Shown here piece after piece: positions 16,723-23,770 of a DNA stretch of 23,770 bases. A program made the translations under genes and the position numbers. Position 1 is the first letter of the stretch. The number at the start of each line of letters is the position of its first letter. This DNA is from JBBCJM01 sp037190175 (lineage in GTDB: Bacteria; Pseudomonadota; Alphaproteobacteria; Rhodobacterales; Rhodobacteraceae): NCBI GenBank assembly GCA_037190175.1, contig JBBCJM010000151.1, positions 1-23,770 of the forward strand. The letters run 5' to 3'. The notes below the pieces were generated by a model. It was not told the origin of the DNA, searched no databases, and saw only the letters and a list, made by a program, of their open reading frames with translations.

Positions 16723-18060
16723 TCATCGCCGCTCCACTTTCAGCCATATCCCCTCCCGCGCCCGCACGGTCAGGTGGGCCTCGGGCACCGGTATGCGCTC
16801 GGCGGTCAGGCGGAAGGCGCGGGCGAGGGCGGAGAGCAGGATCACCCCCTCGGCCATGGCGAAGCCCGCGCCGGTGCAGACGCGGGGGCCGGCGGAGAAG
16901 GGCATGAAGGCGTCGCGCGCGGACTTGCGGCCCGCCTCGGTCTGCCAGCGGGCGGGGTCGAAGCCGTCGGGGTTTTCCCACAGCCGCTCGTGCCGGTGCA
17001 GGTGCCAGGGGCTGAGCACGACCTGCGCCCCGGGGGCCACCTGGCGGCCGCGGAAGTCCTCGGCCCTCAGGTTCTGCCGCACCATCATCGGCACCGGGGG
17101 ATAGAGCCGCAGCGCCTCGCGGAACACGTCTCGGGTGAACTTCAGCGCGGAAAGCCCCGAGAAGGAAGGGTTTTCCCAGAATCCGCCTGCCTCCTCCGCC
17201 ACCCGCTCCTGCGCCTGCGGGTGGGTGGCCAGCAGATAGAGCGACCAGGCGAGCGCCGAGGCCGAGGTCTCGTGCCCGGCCAGGAAGAAGATCGCCACCT
17301 GGTCGACCATCTCCGCGGTCGCGAACCGCTCGCCGGTCAGGGGATCGGCGGTGGTCATGATCTTGGTGGCCAGGTCGTCGGGCGCGGTGCCGGCGGCGAT
17401 CTCGGCCGCCCTTCCTTCCGTCAGGTCGGTGATCAGCCGGCGGATCGCCCGGGCCGTGCGGATCGTCGCCGGGCGGTGGAAGCGGGGGAACCAGCGCGGC
17501 AGGGGCAGGAAGGCGGCGAGGTTCAGGATCGGCTGGGTGCGCTGATGGGCGCGGAACTGCCGGAACACCTGCGCCGCCACCGCGTGCTCGATGGGGATCG
17601 AGAAGAGCGTGCGGAAGATCACGTCGGCCGCGGCATGGCTGGCCAGTTCCTCGGCCTCCACCTCGCACGGTTGCAGGCGCCGGACCGCCGCCTCGGCCGC
17701 CGCGACCATGGCCGGAAAGGTGTCGCGCAGCCGGCCGCCCTCGAAGGCCGGGTCGATGATCCGCCGCTGCCGCTTCCACACCTCGCCGTTGGTCACGAAC
17801 ACCGAATTGCCCAGCAGCGGGCTCAGCCCCTCGCGGATGCGTTTCGACTTGGGGAAGTCGTCGGGGCGCGCCTTCAGCACCAGGTCGATCAGGGCCGGGT
17901 CGTTGCAGAGATAGCTGCGGAAGAACGGCGTGCGGAACTCGGCCATCCAGGCGCGATAAAGCCGCGCCGGCTGCGCCGAGAGGATGTCGCGGCGGAAGAG
18001 CCGCAGGTAGCGCCAGAGGCTCACCCGGTCGGGCCGCGGCTCAGGTTTCGGCGGCGGCAT
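16723..18060 (-). CDS. Cytochrome P450
   Basis: A 445-residue haem-thiolate monooxygenase. The I-helix oxygen-binding motif is AGHETSAS (261-268, Thr265), the ExxR is EALR (315-318), and the haem loop FSAGPRVCTG carries the cysteine ligand Cys395. The N-terminus lacks a membrane anchor but is Pro/Arg-rich (MPPPKPEPRPDRVSLWRYLR), as in soluble bacterial P450s. Substrate cannot be deduced; the helix and meander features look like the bacterial group related to fatty-acid or terpene hydroxylases (inference). No ferredoxin or reductase gene is near. Its ATG at 18060 lies 20 bases inside the end of the upstream alpha/beta hydrolase gene, so the two are translationally coupled and probably act on related substrates. 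Confidence 0.95.
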   Translation of the reverse strand: MPPPKPEPRPDRVSLWRYLRLFRRDILSAQPARLYRAWMAEFRTPFFRSYLCNDPALIDLVLKARPDDFPKSKRIREGLSPLLGNSVFVTNGEVWKRQRRIIDPAFEGGRLRDTFPAMVAAAEAAVRRLQPCEVEAEELASHAAADVIFRTLFSIPIEHAVAAQVFRQFRAHQRTQPILNLAAFLPLPRWFPRFHRPATIRTARAIRRLITDLTEGRAAEIAAGTAPDDLATKIMTTADPLTGERFATAEMVDQVAIFFLAGHETSASALAWSLYLLATHPQAQERVAEEAGGFWENPSFSGLSALKFTRDVFREALRLYPPVPMMVRQNLRAEDFRGRQVAPGAQVVLSPWHLHRHERLWENPDGFDPARWQTEAGRKSARDAFMPFSAGPRVCTGAGFAMAEGVILLSALARAFRLTAERIPVPEAHLTVRAREGIWLKVERR

Positions 18061-19288
18061 GGGCCACTCCGGTATGCCGGTTCACCGCCCGCTCGATCCG
18101 GCTGGCCGAGGGCGGTCGGCCGGCGAAGTGCCGGGCCCGCGTACTCGGCCCGGCGGTGATGCGGCAATAGTCGTAGTCCCACGCCTGCCCCGGCAGCGCG
18201 TCGAAGGCGCAGAGATACTGGAAATGCAGCCGGAAATAGCGGCGCTTCAGCCGGGCCCAGGTTTCCGGTTTCAGGGTCCGGGTGAAGGCGGCCGAGACCA
18301 CCAGTGGCCAGCACTTGCCCTGCGGCGCCACGCCGGAGACCGCCACCGGGTCGCACAAGGCAAAGGCGCAGCCGTCGCCGGGGGCGGTCACGTCGATCCA
18401 GGTCAGCTCCGGCCGGGTGGAGAGCCAGGCCAGATCCGCCCGCAGCCGGTCGGCCCTGGGCAGGAAGCTGACCATCGGCACCACCTGCCCCAAGGTCAGG
18501 AACCCCAGCGCCGGGCGCCGCTCGGGCAGCCCGGCCCGCAGCAGGTCGGCCAGCACCGAGACGCCGATATGCGCGCCCGAGGAATGGCCCACCACCAGCA
18601 CCTCGTCCCAGTCCTCGGCCAGGGCCTGCCGCAGCCGGGCGGTGAACTCGGCCATCCGGGCGGTCAGCTCCGGCGGGTCGGCGCCGTGCAGGCGGGCGGT
18701 GAAGGCATAGTCGTGCATCAGATACCAGGCCATCAGCCGGTTGTCGTGGCGGCGGCAGAGATGCAGCACGCCCCAGGCCGCCGCCGCCCCGCCGAGGATG
18801 CCGACCAGATGCCCGGCCCCCCCGGGGATGATCATGGCCAATCGCCAGACCCCCAGGCCCACGCCCACCGCCACCGCCAGTTGCAGCAAGAGCGCCAGCA
18901 CCGGATAGAGCGCGGCGATCACCGGCCCCTTGCGCAGCCGCATCAGCCGGGAAAGCGCGCCGGAGCCGATATAGGCCCAGGCGGTGCGCAGGAGTTGCCC
19001 GTAGGTCGCCGCTATCCCGGCGGACATCGAGCCCTTCACGATGTCCGACCAGACCATGACCTCGAAGGCGCCCTGCCCGGTCTGCCCCTCGATCACCGTC
19101 TCGGCCACCCAGCCATGCGCCGGCCCGCCCGCCCGCGGCAGCAGGCGCAACTCGTACCCCGACAGCCGGGCCTGCTCGGCCCCTTCCTTGCGGTAAAGCT
19201 CGCGATAGCGGCGGGGGTGGAAGGGGTCGTAGCCGGGGATGTAGAACACCCGCCGGCGGAACGCGCGCTGATCCCTCTCCCCGTCCAT
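18041..19288 (-). CDS. Membrane-associated alpha/beta hydrolase
   Basis: A 415-residue protein beginning MDGERDQRAFRRRVFYIPGY, where FYIPGYDP resembles the first strand of lipase-like hydrolases. Two hydrophobic segments (about 122-148 and 152-177) interrupt the fold, so it is probably bound to the inner membrane. The nucleophile is Ser236 in VVGHSSGAH. A later DALPGQAWDYDYCRIT region may carry other conserved residues, but I cannot fix Asp and His. The ATG at 19288 was chosen because the longer frame runs into ccdA on the same strand. It lies 41 bases after the ccdA stop and overlaps P450 by 20 bases. A lipase/esterase partner for the P450 is plausible; the substrate is unknown. Confidence 0.85.
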   Translation of the reverse strand: MDGERDQRAFRRRVFYIPGYDPFHPRRYRELYRKEGAEQARLSGYELRLLPRAGGPAHGWVAETVIEGQTGQGAFEVMVWSDIVKGSMSAGIAATYGQLLRTAWAYIGSGALSRLMRLRKGPVIAALYPVLALLLQLAVAVGVGLGVWRLAMIIPGGAGHLVGILGGAAAAWGVLHLCRRHDNRLMAWYLMHDYAFTARLHGADPPELTARMAEFTARLRQALAEDWDEVLVVGHSSGAHIGVSVLADLLRAGLPERRPALGFLTLGQVVPMVSFLPRADRLRADLAWLSTRPELTWIDVTAPGDGCAFALCDPVAVSGVAPQGKCWPLVVSAAFTRTLKPETWARLKRRYFRLHFQYLCAFDALPGQAWDYDYCRITAGPSTRARHFAGRPPSASRIERAVNRHTGVAHAAAET

Positions 19289-19329
19289 CGCGGCAGGATG
19301 CCGGGAAATAGGGGCGAAATGAAGGTGCC

Positions 19330-20082
19330 TCAGCCGACCGTGGCGAAGAAGGGGAAGGTCTCCAAGAGCCACCAGGCGAAGGCCGAGAACTGCCCGGTCA
19401 GCATCATCAGCCCCACGGTCCACAGCAGCAGCCCCGAGATCCGCTCGATCCGGTCCATGTGCCGCTTCATCCAGCCCATCGCCCCGCCCAGCGCCGGCAG
19501 GAAGGCCGCGACCAGCAGGAAGGGCAGGCCCAGCCCCAGCGCATAGACCGCCAGCAGCACCGCGCCGCGGCTCATCTCGGCCTCGGTGGCGGCCAGCGAC
19601 AGGATCGCGCTCAGGATCGGGCCCAGGCAGGGGGTCCAGCCGAAGGCGAAGGCCAGCCCCAGCACATAGGCCCCGAAGGCCGAGCCGCCGCGGTCGCCCG
19701 CGTCCATCCGCGCCTCGCGGTCCATGAAGGGGATGCGGAAGACCCCCACGAAATGCGCGCCGAAGACCATGATCACGATCCCGGCGAAGGTGGTGAACCA
19801 GTCCTGCCATTGCAGGATCGCCCGGCCGAAGGCCGAGGCCGCCATGCCCAGGAACATGAAGACGGTGGAGAGCCCCAGCACGAAGAAGGCCGCGGCCAGC
19901 ACCACCGGCCCGCGCCGCAGCCCCTGCCCCTGCAGCTGGGTGGCCGAGACCCCGCCCATATAGGCCAGATAGGGCGGCACGATGGGCAGCACGCAGGGGC
20001 TGAGGAAGGACAGCACCCCGCCCGCGAGCGCGATCAGCAGGGCGGGCAGCAGGGTGGCGTCGATCAGGTCAAGGCCCAGCAT
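19330..20082 (-). CDS. ccdA: Cytochrome c biogenesis protein CcdA (DsbD family)
   Basis: Inner-membrane protein that passes electrons from cytoplasmic thioredoxin to periplasmic thiol proteins, needed for apocytochrome c maturation and other periplasmic disulfide reduction. 250 residues with about six membrane segments. The redox cysteines are Cys30 in SPCVLP and Cys152 in WTPCLGP, both conserved in the family. The start at 20082 follows GGAGGG; the frame to 20223 only adds low-complexity translation of the G-rich repeat. It is first in the apparent set with the alpha/beta hydrolase and P450. A role of thiol reduction for the P450 is not implied; the link may be positional. Confidence 0.93.
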   Translation of the reverse strand: MLGLDLIDATLLPALLIALAGGVLSFLSPCVLPIVPPYLAYMGGVSATQLQGQGLRRGPVVLAAAFFVLGLSTVFMFLGMAASAFGRAILQWQDWFTTFAGIVIMVFGAHFVGVFRIPFMDREARMDAGDRGGSAFGAYVLGLAFAFGWTPCLGPILSAILSLAATEAEMSRGAVLLAVYALGLGLPFLLVAAFLPALGGAMGWMKRHMDRIERISGLLLWTVGLMMLTGQFSAFAWWLLETFPFFATVG

Positions 20083-20134
20083 GCGCCCTCCTAGCGCGGG
20101 AACGGCCCGGGCGGAACCGTGGGCCGGAAGGGCA

Positions 20135-20172
20135 CCTCCCCTCCCCTCGTGGGAGGGGATGGGGGAGGGGGC
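20135..20172. repeat. G-rich dispersed repeat, copy A
   Basis: Unit of the form CCTCCCCTCCCCTCGTGGGA followed by GGGGATGGGGGAGGGGGC. It contains four G-tracts separated by one or two bases (GGGA GGGGAT GGGGGA GGGGG), a strong G-quadruplex pattern, and is also a local hairpin. It is repeated in inverted orientation at 20196-20238 and also at 9923-9972. Confidence 0.6.
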
Positions 20173-20195
20173 TTGCCCGCGGCCCGGAACCTTTG

Positions 20196-20238
20196 CCGCC
20201 CCCCCACCCCATCCCTCCCCCACGAGGGGGGAGGGAGG
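20196..20238. repeat. G-rich dispersed repeat, copy B (inverted)
   Basis: The reverse complement of copy A with several changes in tract length, 23 bases away from it. The pair could fold into a larger stem between ccdA and rne, which are both on the minus strand. No gene is present in 20083-20352 beyond these repeats and the rne terminator. Confidence 0.55.
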
Positions 20239-20307
20239 CGCGAGACTCCATCAGGTGGTGCCGACGGCTTGGGTTCCGCATGAACCGATCCCCGATCTAG
20301 CGCGCGC

Positions 20308-20336
20308 GACGCCCGCCGTCAGCGCGGCAGGGCGTC
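20308..20336 (-). terminator. Probable rne terminator hairpin
   Basis: GACGCCCGCCG (20308-20318) pairs with CGGCAGGGCGTC (20325-20336) with one bulged A and a six-base loop, 16 bases beyond the rne stop. There is no T-run, so termination may depend on Rho, or the stem may protect the 3' end. Confidence 0.5.
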
Positions 20337-20352
20337 ACGTCTGCGTCAGGGC

Positions 20353-22929
20353 TCAGCGGCCCAGCGACCACCAGCCCTTGCGCTTGGGCCGGTCGGATTC
20401 GGCCGGGGCCTCGGCCACCACGGTCTCCTGCCCCGGATCGGGGGCGAGGTCCGCGGCATTGGCCGGCCCCTCGCCGGGATCGGGTTGCAGGGCGGCGGGT
20501 TCCGGCACCGGGGCCGGTTCCGCCGCGGCCGTGGCCCTGGGCGCGCGGGTGCGGGTGCGCTTCGGCTTCGCCGGCGCCTCGGCGGGGGCTTCGGCGACCT
20601 CCGCCGGAACCTCCGCAGGCTCGGCCTTCTTCGCCCGGGACACCCGCGGCTTCTTCGCCGGCTTGGCCTCGGGCTCCGCCGGGGCCGGAACCTCCGCCGC
20701 TTCCGCCGCGGGCTTCCTGGCCCGGCTGCGGGTGGACTTGGGCTTGACCGGCTCGGCCACCGCCTCGATCACCTCGCCGGCGGGCTCCGCGGGGGCCTCG
20801 ACCACCTCGACGGCCACCGCGACCGCGGTCAGCTCGACGGCGACGGGCGCGTCCTCCTCGTCGTCCTCGCCCTCGCCCTCGTCCTCCTCGGCCCCGGCCT
20901 GCCCGCTGGCGGCGCCCTGCCCGGCCCCGCTGCCGCGGCGGCGCCGGCGGCGGCGGCGCTTCTTCTTGCCCGGCGCGCCCTCGCCGGCGGGCTCGGCGCC
21001 CTCGGCCTCGGCCTCGATGGCCTCCTCCACCAGATCCTCGTCGTCCTCGACCTCGATCTCGTCTTCCTCGGCCACCGCCGCGCCCATCAGGCTGGCGTTG
21101 CCCTGGATCACCGGCGGCGCCTCGGGCACCAGGCGGGTCGCGGTCTTGAACTTCTCGAGGCTGTAGTCGGGGCTGACCAGCCGCGGGTCGGCCTCGATCC
21201 GCACCGCCATGCCGTAGCGCGCCTCGATCAGCGCCAGATGCTCGCGCTTCTGGTTGAAGAGGTAGTTGACGATCCCCACCGGCGCCTTCAGCAGCACCTC
21301 GCGCGACCGCCGCCGGGTGCCCTCTTCCTCCAGCGCGCGCAGGATGGTCAGCGCCATGCTGTCGTCCGAGCGGATCAGGCCGGTGCCATGGCAATGCGGG
21401 CAGGGCTGGGTGGTGGATTCCAGCATCCCCGGGCGCAGCCGCTGGCGCGACATCTCCAAGAGGCCGAAGCCCGAGATGCGGCCGACCTGGATCCGCGCGC
21501 GGTCGGTCTTCAGCTTGTCCTTCAGGCGCTTCTCGACCGCGGCGTTGTTCTTGCGCTCCTCCATGTCGATGAAGTCGATGACGATCAGCCCGGCCAGGTC
21601 GCGCAGGCGCAATTGCCGGGCGATCTCCTCCGCCGCCTCGAGGTTGGTCTTGAGCGCGGTCTCCTCGATCGAGCCCTCCTTGGTGGCCCGGCCGGAGTTC
21701 ACGTCGATCGCCACCAGCGCCTCGGTCACCCCGATCACGATATAGCCGCCGGATTTCAGCTGCACGACCGGGTTGAACATCCCGCCCAGGTAGCTTTCCA
21801 CCTGATAGCGGGCGAAGAGCGGCATCGGCTCCTCGTACCGCTTCACGTCCTTGGCGTGGCTGGGCATGATCATCCGCATGAAGTCCTTGGCGGTGCGATA
21901 GCCCGCCTCGCCCTCCACCAGCACCTCGTCGATCTCGCGGTTGTAGAGGTCGCGGATCGTGCGCTTGATCAGGTTGCCTTCCTCGTAGATCGGCGCCGGG
22001 GCGATGGATTTCAGCGTGAGCTCGCGGATCTCCTCCCAGAGCCGCATCAGGTATTCGTAGTCGCGCTTGATCTCGGGCTTGGTGCGCTTGGCGCCCGCGG
22101 TGCGCACGATCAGGCCGGCGCCTTCCGGCACTTCAAGATCGCCCGCGATCTCCTTGAGTTTCTTGCGATCCGCGGCATTGGTGATCTTGCGGCTGATCCC
22201 GCCGCCGCGGGCGGTGTTGGGCATCAGCACGCAATAGCGGCCGGCGAGGCTCAGATAGGTGGTCAGCGCCGCGCCCTTGTTGCCGCGCTCCTCCTTCACC
22301 ACCTGGACCAGCATGATCTGCCGGACCTTCACCACCTCCTGGATCTTGTAGCGCCGGGCGCGCGGCTTTCTGGGCGCGCGGATCTCCTCGGCCACGTCCT
22401 CCTCGGCCACCGACTCGATCTCGTCGTCGGTCTCGCTGGCGTGGTCCATGGCGCGGAAGGGGCGGTCGTCGTCGTCCTGCCCCGCCGGCGAGGCCACCAG
22501 GCCGTCGGCCCCGGTCTCCTCGCCCAGATCCACCAGGTCCATCCCGGCGATAGCCCCGGGCTCGGGCGCCACGGCCTCGGGCGCGGGGCGCGGGGCGCGG
22601 CGGCGGGGACGGCCGTTCTCCTCGTCCTCCTCGGCGCGGGCCAGGGCGCGTTCCTCCTCCAGCAGCGCCTTCCGGTCGGCCACGGGGATCTGGTAATAGT
22701 CGGGGTGGATTTCGGCAAAGGCCAGGAACCCGTGCCGGTTCCCGCCATAGTCCACGAAGGCCGCCTGCAGCGAGGGTTCGACCCGGGTTACCTTGGCAAG
22801 GTAGATGTTGCCTTGCAGCTGGCGCTTGTTGACGGTCTCGAAGTCGAATTCCTCGACCTTGTTTCCGTCCACCACGACCACGCGGGTCTCTTCCGCATGG
22901 GTGGCGTCGATGAGCATTTTCTTGGGCAT
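20353..22929 (-). CDS. rne: Ribonuclease E
   Basis: Endonuclease for mRNA decay and rRNA/tRNA processing, scaffold of the degradosome. 858 residues. The N-terminus MPKKMLIDATHAEETRVVVV starts an S1-type region (about 35-240) that is interrupted at about 85-205 by an acidic low-complexity insertion, known from alphaproteobacterial RNase E. The catalytic DNase I-like part has VAIDVNSGR and LIVIDFIDME, placing the metal-binding Asp residues near 409 and 452. The zinc-link is CPHC (Cys510, Cys513). The C-terminal third (from about 620) is disordered, with alternating acidic (EDEGEGEDDEED) and Arg-rich (KKKRRRRRRRRG) patches for RNA and partner binding, ending in KGWWSLGR. The ATG at 22929 is set by homology; its ribosome-binding site is poor. 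Confidence 0.97.
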   Translation of the reverse strand: MPKKMLIDATHAEETRVVVVDGNKVEEFDFETVNKRQLQGNIYLAKVTRVEPSLQAAFVDYGGNRHGFLAFAEIHPDYYQIPVADRKALLEEERALARAEEDEENGRPRRRAPRPAPEAVAPEPGAIAGMDLVDLGEETGADGLVASPAGQDDDDRPFRAMDHASETDDEIESVAEEDVAEEIRAPRKPRARRYKIQEVVKVRQIMLVQVVKEERGNKGAALTTYLSLAGRYCVLMPNTARGGGISRKITNAADRKKLKEIAGDLEVPEGAGLIVRTAGAKRTKPEIKRDYEYLMRLWEEIRELTLKSIAPAPIYEEGNLIKRTIRDLYNREIDEVLVEGEAGYRTAKDFMRMIMPSHAKDVKRYEEPMPLFARYQVESYLGGMFNPVVQLKSGGYIVIGVTEALVAIDVNSGRATKEGSIEETALKTNLEAAEEIARQLRLRDLAGLIVIDFIDMEERKNNAAVEKRLKDKLKTDRARIQVGRISGFGLLEMSRQRLRPGMLESTTQPCPHCHGTGLIRSDDSMALTILRALEEEGTRRRSREVLLKAPVGIVNYLFNQKREHLALIEARYGMAVRIEADPRLVSPDYSLEKFKTATRLVPEAPPVIQGNASLMGAAVAEEDEIEVEDDEDLVEEAIEAEAEGAEPAGEGAPGKKKRRRRRRRRGSGAGQGAASGQAGAEEDEGEGEDDEEDAPVAVELTAVAVAVEVVEAPAEPAGEVIEAVAEPVKPKSTRSRARKPAAEAAEVPAPAEPEAKPAKKPRVSRAKKAEPAEVPAEVAEAPAEAPAKPKRTRTRAPRATAAAEPAPVPEPAALQPDPGEGPANAADLAPDPGQETVVAEAPAESDRPKRKGWWSLGR

Positions 22930-23404
22930 GTCAATCCATTGCACCCCGGCCGCAGGCTCCCCGGCGGTTGCGCCGTCAGGGAGGGTTGCGGGGCGGGGCG
23001 GCTTGTTCGGGCGAGCACGCGGCCGGCGCAAGCCCGGGCGGTGCCGCGCGGGCACACCTCGGGTCTGGCAATCGCTTTCACGCGCATCATCGCGGTTCAC
23101 ATCCGGGGGGCCTTGCGGACCCCCGCCTTCGAGTGCCCGTACACCATGGCGCGCGGGCAAAGCTGACAGCCTTGCGGCCGATCCGACCGTCCGCCGCCAC
23201 GGCGCGCGCTGCACGTCCTGCGAAATCAGACGGAGAATTCCGGGCAGGCGAACCTGCGTTGGCGGACCATAAAGGCAGGCCGGCGGGATTGACAATGGCC
23301 AATCGTGCGGGAGCCCGCGAGGGCGGGCCGGCAAGCCCAACCCCGGCCGCTTGCCCCGACGGCCGCCGAACGCACCCGCCGGCCGATCCGGCCAAGCGGC
23401 AGGC
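22930..23404. other. Long rne leader / intergenic region
   Basis: 475 bases with no gene on either strand. Most would be the 5' untranslated region of rne if the promoter at 23266-23295 is used. A stem GGGGG-TCCGCAAGG-CCCCC type structure (minus strand, about 23105-23127) and several shorter G/C stems are present. No part looks like a cas gene. Confidence 0.5.
23266..23295 (-). promoter_or_regulatory. Possible rne promoter
   Basis: On the minus strand TTGTCA (23295-23290, 5/6), an 18-base spacer and TATGGT (23271-23266, 4/6). Transcription would start near 23259, giving a leader of about 330 bases before the rne ATG at 22929. In E. coli a long rne leader is the site of autoregulation by RNase E. 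Confidence 0.45.
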
Positions 23405-23435
23405 GCTCCGATCGGCATCCGCGCGGGAGAGCGAC
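23405..23435 (-). repeat. Degenerate terminal CRISPR repeat
   Basis: A 31-base stretch shares its beginning (cgatc), middle and end (gcgac) with the 32-base repeats of the adjacent array, with one base missing and about eight changes. The next clear repeat begins exactly 34 bases later (23436-23469), the same spacer length as in the array. This makes it a decayed repeat at the trailer end. Confidence 0.6.
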
Positions 23436-23469
23436 AGGCGCACCGCCTCCACCTCGCCGGTGTTCCGCG

Positions 23470-23633
23470 GTCTCGATCCGCGCCCTCGCGAGGAGGGCGA
23501 CGGCCCTGATTTTCCGGTCGAGGGCGGGCCGCCATGTTTCGATCCGCGCCCTCGCGAGGAGGGCGACAGACCCTGCGCAAAGTCCCGAGTGATCGGGACC
23601 TGTTTCGATCCGCGCCCTCGCGAGGAGGGCGTA
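23470..23633 (-). CRISPR. Type I-C-like CRISPR array, trailer end
   Basis: Three 32-base repeats at 23470-23501, 23536-23567 and 23602-23633 separated by two unique 34-base spacers (23502-23535 and 23568-23601). On the minus strand the repeat begins GTCGCCCTCC, has a palindromic CCCTC...GAGGG centre and ends GATCGAAAC, which is the type I-C pattern, as are the 32/34 sizes. Repeat 1 has one change near its crRNA-side 3' end (GAGAC for GAAAC) and repeat 3 ends GTA instead of GAC. With that orientation the leader and cas genes should lie to the right, beyond the window. Repeat 3 is cut by an IS66-type end at 23630/23631. No cas gene is in the window. Confidence 0.92.
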
Positions 23634-23770
23634 ACCGTCCGGTCTGACCGCTACGCGCGCCATTTCCATGGCAGCAGGTCGTCGACCTTTGTGATCTTGT
23701 AGTCGGGGATGCGGGCGAGGGTGTCGGCAAGCCATGCGTGGGGATCGACGGCGTTGAGCTTGGCCGTCTC
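23631..23770 (-). mobile_element. IS66-family element, right end (runs off window)
   Basis: The end begins GTAACCGTCCGG at 23631, fitting the GTAA-type terminal inverted repeat of IS66 elements, 20 bases beyond the transposase stop. It starts inside a CRISPR repeat; IS66 elements make 8-bp target copies, so AGGAGGGC (23623-23630) should recur at the far end. Confidence 0.7.
23651..23770 (-). CDS. IS66-family transposase (TnpC), C-terminal 39 residues
   Basis: Partial gene, cut by the window edge. The visible part reads ETAKLNAVDPHAWLADTLAR, then IPDYKITKVDDLLPWKWRA and a TAG stop. This is the well conserved C-terminus of IS66 transposases (AKLNGVDP...WLADVLARI...LLPWNW). The catalytic DDE domain and the accessory tnpA/tnpB genes would lie outside the window. 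Whether the element is complete cannot be judged. Confidence 0.9.
   Translation of the reverse strand, partial: ETAKLNAVDPHAWLADTLARIPDYKITKVDDLLPWKWRA

Noticed and set aside
20485..23166. 893-codon plus-strand ORF over rne
   Set aside because: Antisense shadow of rne.
22930..23404. Possible cas gene or CRISPR leader left of the array
   Set aside because: No frame shows Cas motifs, and the repeat orientation puts the leader on the other side.

Overview
The window is a GC-rich stretch of an alphaproteobacterial chromosome, most likely Rhodobacterales (Rhodobacter/Paracoccus type). Reasons: the base composition; housekeeping proteins of alphaproteobacterial type (GAF-containing PtsP, RNase E with an acidic insertion in its S1 region and a KGWWSLGR tail); the lon / HU / tRNA-Val neighbourhood; and G/C-rich hairpin repeats between genes. 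Nearly all very long ORFs in other frames are GC-driven shadows.

Layout. (1) 1-1484: xseA 5' part (minus) and a lower-GC membrane protein with a GRDP-like motif. (2) 1549-4285: purD and lysC (plus), with a hairpin repeat between them. (3) 4286-7404: an accessory insert between lysC and ptsP, which I expect to be ancestral neighbours. It carries a small minus-strand protein, a winged-helix/alpha-beta-hydrolase fusion, a decayed second copy of the lysC 3' end, and an ArsR-regulator/SRPBCC operon with a perfect inverted-repeat operator. (4) 7656-12432: ptsP (plus), then hemF, a phosphomannomutase and tRNA-Val(CAC) on the minus strand. (5) 12446-15809: a divergent HU-like protein and lon (minus), with a small secreted or membrane peptide gene (plus) between them. 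(6) 15993-16718: a HigBA-type toxin-antitoxin locus with a strong promoter, a 19-bp operator and two 20-bp palindromes; the toxin frame is broken. (7) 16723-20082: a minus-strand set ccdA, membrane alpha/beta hydrolase, cytochrome P450. (8) 20353-22929: rne, with a probable long leader. (9) 23405-23770: the trailer end of a type I-C-like CRISPR array, interrupted inside its third clear repeat by the end of an IS66-family element whose transposase C-terminus runs off the window.

The genes are mainly core metabolism and RNA/protein turnover with accessory pieces between them. I do not see a complete, clearly undescribed system. The most notable signals are the IS66 insertion into the CRISPR repeat, the duplicated lysC 3' end flanking foreign DNA, the frameshifted toxin beside an intact antitoxin and elaborate operators, and the two predicted near-leaderless promoters with overlapping operators.
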